From the NCBI GenBank assembly GCA_017475845.1, contig JAFVEU010000064.1, positions 1 to 7,016 on the forward strand: a stretch of DNA of 7,016 nt, read 5' to 3'. This stretch comes from Lachnospiraceae bacterium (GTDB lineage Bacteria; Bacillota; Clostridia; Lachnospirales; Lachnospiraceae). The translations under genes and the position numbers were made by a program. Below are positions 6,683 through 7,016 of the stretch, one piece after another. The notes below the pieces were generated by a model that saw only the letters and a list, made by a program, of their open reading frames with translations, was not told where the DNA came from and made no database searches. Each line of letters opens with the position of its first letter. Positions within the stretch are counted from its first letter, which is position 1.

Positions 6683-6727
6683 GGTCCTTATGACACGAAC
6701 AGGAGAAAGGTTCCGGGATAAAGGACC
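6683..6727. other. Second intergenic inverted repeat next to the terminator hairpin
   Basis: GGTCCTTAT (6683-6691) and ATAAAGGACC (6718-6727) form a stem of 7 to 9 bp, with one extra A, around about 26 bases. GTTCCGGG occurs twice, in the loop of the first hairpin (6661-6668) and in this one (6710-6717). On the minus strand a TATAAA at 6734-6739 would place a start at about 6727, exactly at the first base of the stem. An RNA from there to 6641 would be about 87 bases with two hairpins, the second a terminator. The -35 match is poor, so this small RNA is only a candidate. Confidence 0.35.
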
Positions 6728-6761
6728 GGTGCATTTATACTGAGAAGAGCTATGGGATCTA

Positions 6762-6790
6762 TTGACAAAAAGCTTTATTGGTAGTACAAA
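6762..6790 (+). promoter_or_regulatory. Promoter of the small membrane protein gene
   Basis: A perfect TTGACA (6762-6767), a 17-base spacer and TACAAA (6785-6790, 4 of 6) form a good vegetative promoter on the plus strand. Transcription would begin near 6797, giving a leader of about 90 bases before the ATG at 6888. Confidence 0.7.
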
Positions 6791-6843
6791 TGGGCGTGAC
6801 ACCGCTTTATCCTTACCATGTTTTACGGTTTTTATGATCTATC

Positions 6844-6874
6844 CTCCGGAACCGGGAGCCCGGTTTATCCGGAG
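6844..6874 (+). promoter_or_regulatory. Leader hairpin covering the ribosome binding site
   Basis: CTCCGGAACCG (6844-6854) pairs with CGGT (6861-6864) and TCCGGAG (6868-6874), with a TTA bulge and a very tight loop, giving about 12 G+C-rich pairs. The only plausible ribosome binding site, GGAG at 6871-6874 before the ATG at 6888, is inside the distal arm. The fold would hide it. That suggests translational control or low expression. No T-run follows. Confidence 0.45.
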
Positions 6875-6887
6875 TGCGGGAACAGAT

Positions 6888-7016
6888 ATGTCTTGTCCGG
6901 GAATATCAAAAACCAAACAGATCACCGCCTGCATCATAGCCTTTATGATGTTTTTTATGGTGCTGTTCTCCGCTTTTTTCATTGCAGCCGAAGCTCATCA
7001 CCACTGTGAAGGCGAG
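6888..7016 (+). CDS. Small one-helix membrane protein with His/Cys tail (3' end outside window)
   Basis: 43 codons are visible from ATG 6888 to the window edge. The protein has a short polar start (MSCPGISKTKQ), one hydrophobic helix (about residues 12-34, ACIIAFMMFFMVLFSAFF), then AAEAHHHCEGE. This matches what I recall of a short clostridial protein family in which such a helix is followed by a His/Cys motif, often HxC..E.CPIC, sometimes near Fur/Zur-type metal regulators. That link is from memory and untested here. The helix would anchor it, and the His/Cys tail could bind metal outside the cell. An in-frame ATG at 6834 would add 18 residues but has no ribosome binding site and would place the leader hairpin in the coding region. 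The spacing from GGAG to the chosen ATG is long (13 bases), so the start is uncertain. Confidence 0.6.
   Translation, partial: MSCPGISKTKQITACIIAFMMFFMVLFSAFFIAAEAHHHCEGE

Noticed and set aside
6596..6802. A 68-codon minus-strand frame
   Set aside because: It runs through the terminator hairpin and the second inverted repeat, has no ribosome binding site, and its composition is not protein-like.
6818..7009. A 63-codon plus-strand frame overlapping the small membrane protein
   Set aside because: It has no ribosome binding site and no coherent pattern. The frame starting at 6888 gives a clean membrane helix and a His/Cys tail.

Overview
The window looks like part of a clostridial (Firmicutes) chromosome, most likely a Lachnospiraceae-type gut bacterium. 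The reasons are mid G+C, strong AGGAGG-type ribosome binding sites, sigma-A-like promoters, free use of AGA/AGG and ATA codons, two Gram-positive-style lipoproteins with acidic linkers, and a TelA / membrane helper / substrate-binding-plus-VWA gene order that I recall from that family. No phage, transposon, CRISPR, tRNA or rRNA signal is visible.

Layout, right to left, because most genes are on the minus strand. At the right edge a plus-strand gene begins at 6888 and runs out of the window. It encodes a small one-helix membrane protein with a His/Cys tail, and it has a clear promoter (6762-6790) and a leader hairpin that covers its likely ribosome binding site. Bases 6590-6887 are a divergent intergenic region holding two back-to-back promoters, a perfect terminator-shaped hairpin (6641-6680) and a second inverted repeat (6683-6727). 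Together the last two could be a small RNA. A monocistronic minus-strand lipoprotein of 554 residues follows (4925-6589), with a probable terminator after it at 4860-4883.

A new minus-strand promoter (TATAAT at 4830-4835) then drives a cluster: telA-like gene (3617-4750), a helical two-TM membrane protein (2794-3546), and a lipoprotein that joins a solute-binding-like domain to a VWA domain with an intact MIDAS (1130-2797). The last two overlap by 4 bases, and the VWA gene starts at TTG. After a 99-base gap with its own promoter and a palindrome over its -10 box, a further minus-strand gene starts at 1030 and leaves the window at base 1. It encodes an unrecognised soluble protein with a low-complexity N-terminus and two diverged copies of a 55-residue repeat.

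Working model (inference): TelA in the cytoplasm, the two-TM coiled-coil protein in the membrane, and the VWA lipoprotein outside form one trans-envelope module, perhaps for envelope or toxicant stress. The repeat protein would be a cytoplasmic accessory. The strongest candidate for something undescribed is the repeat protein linked to this module; next is the structured divergent intergenic region at 6640-6887.
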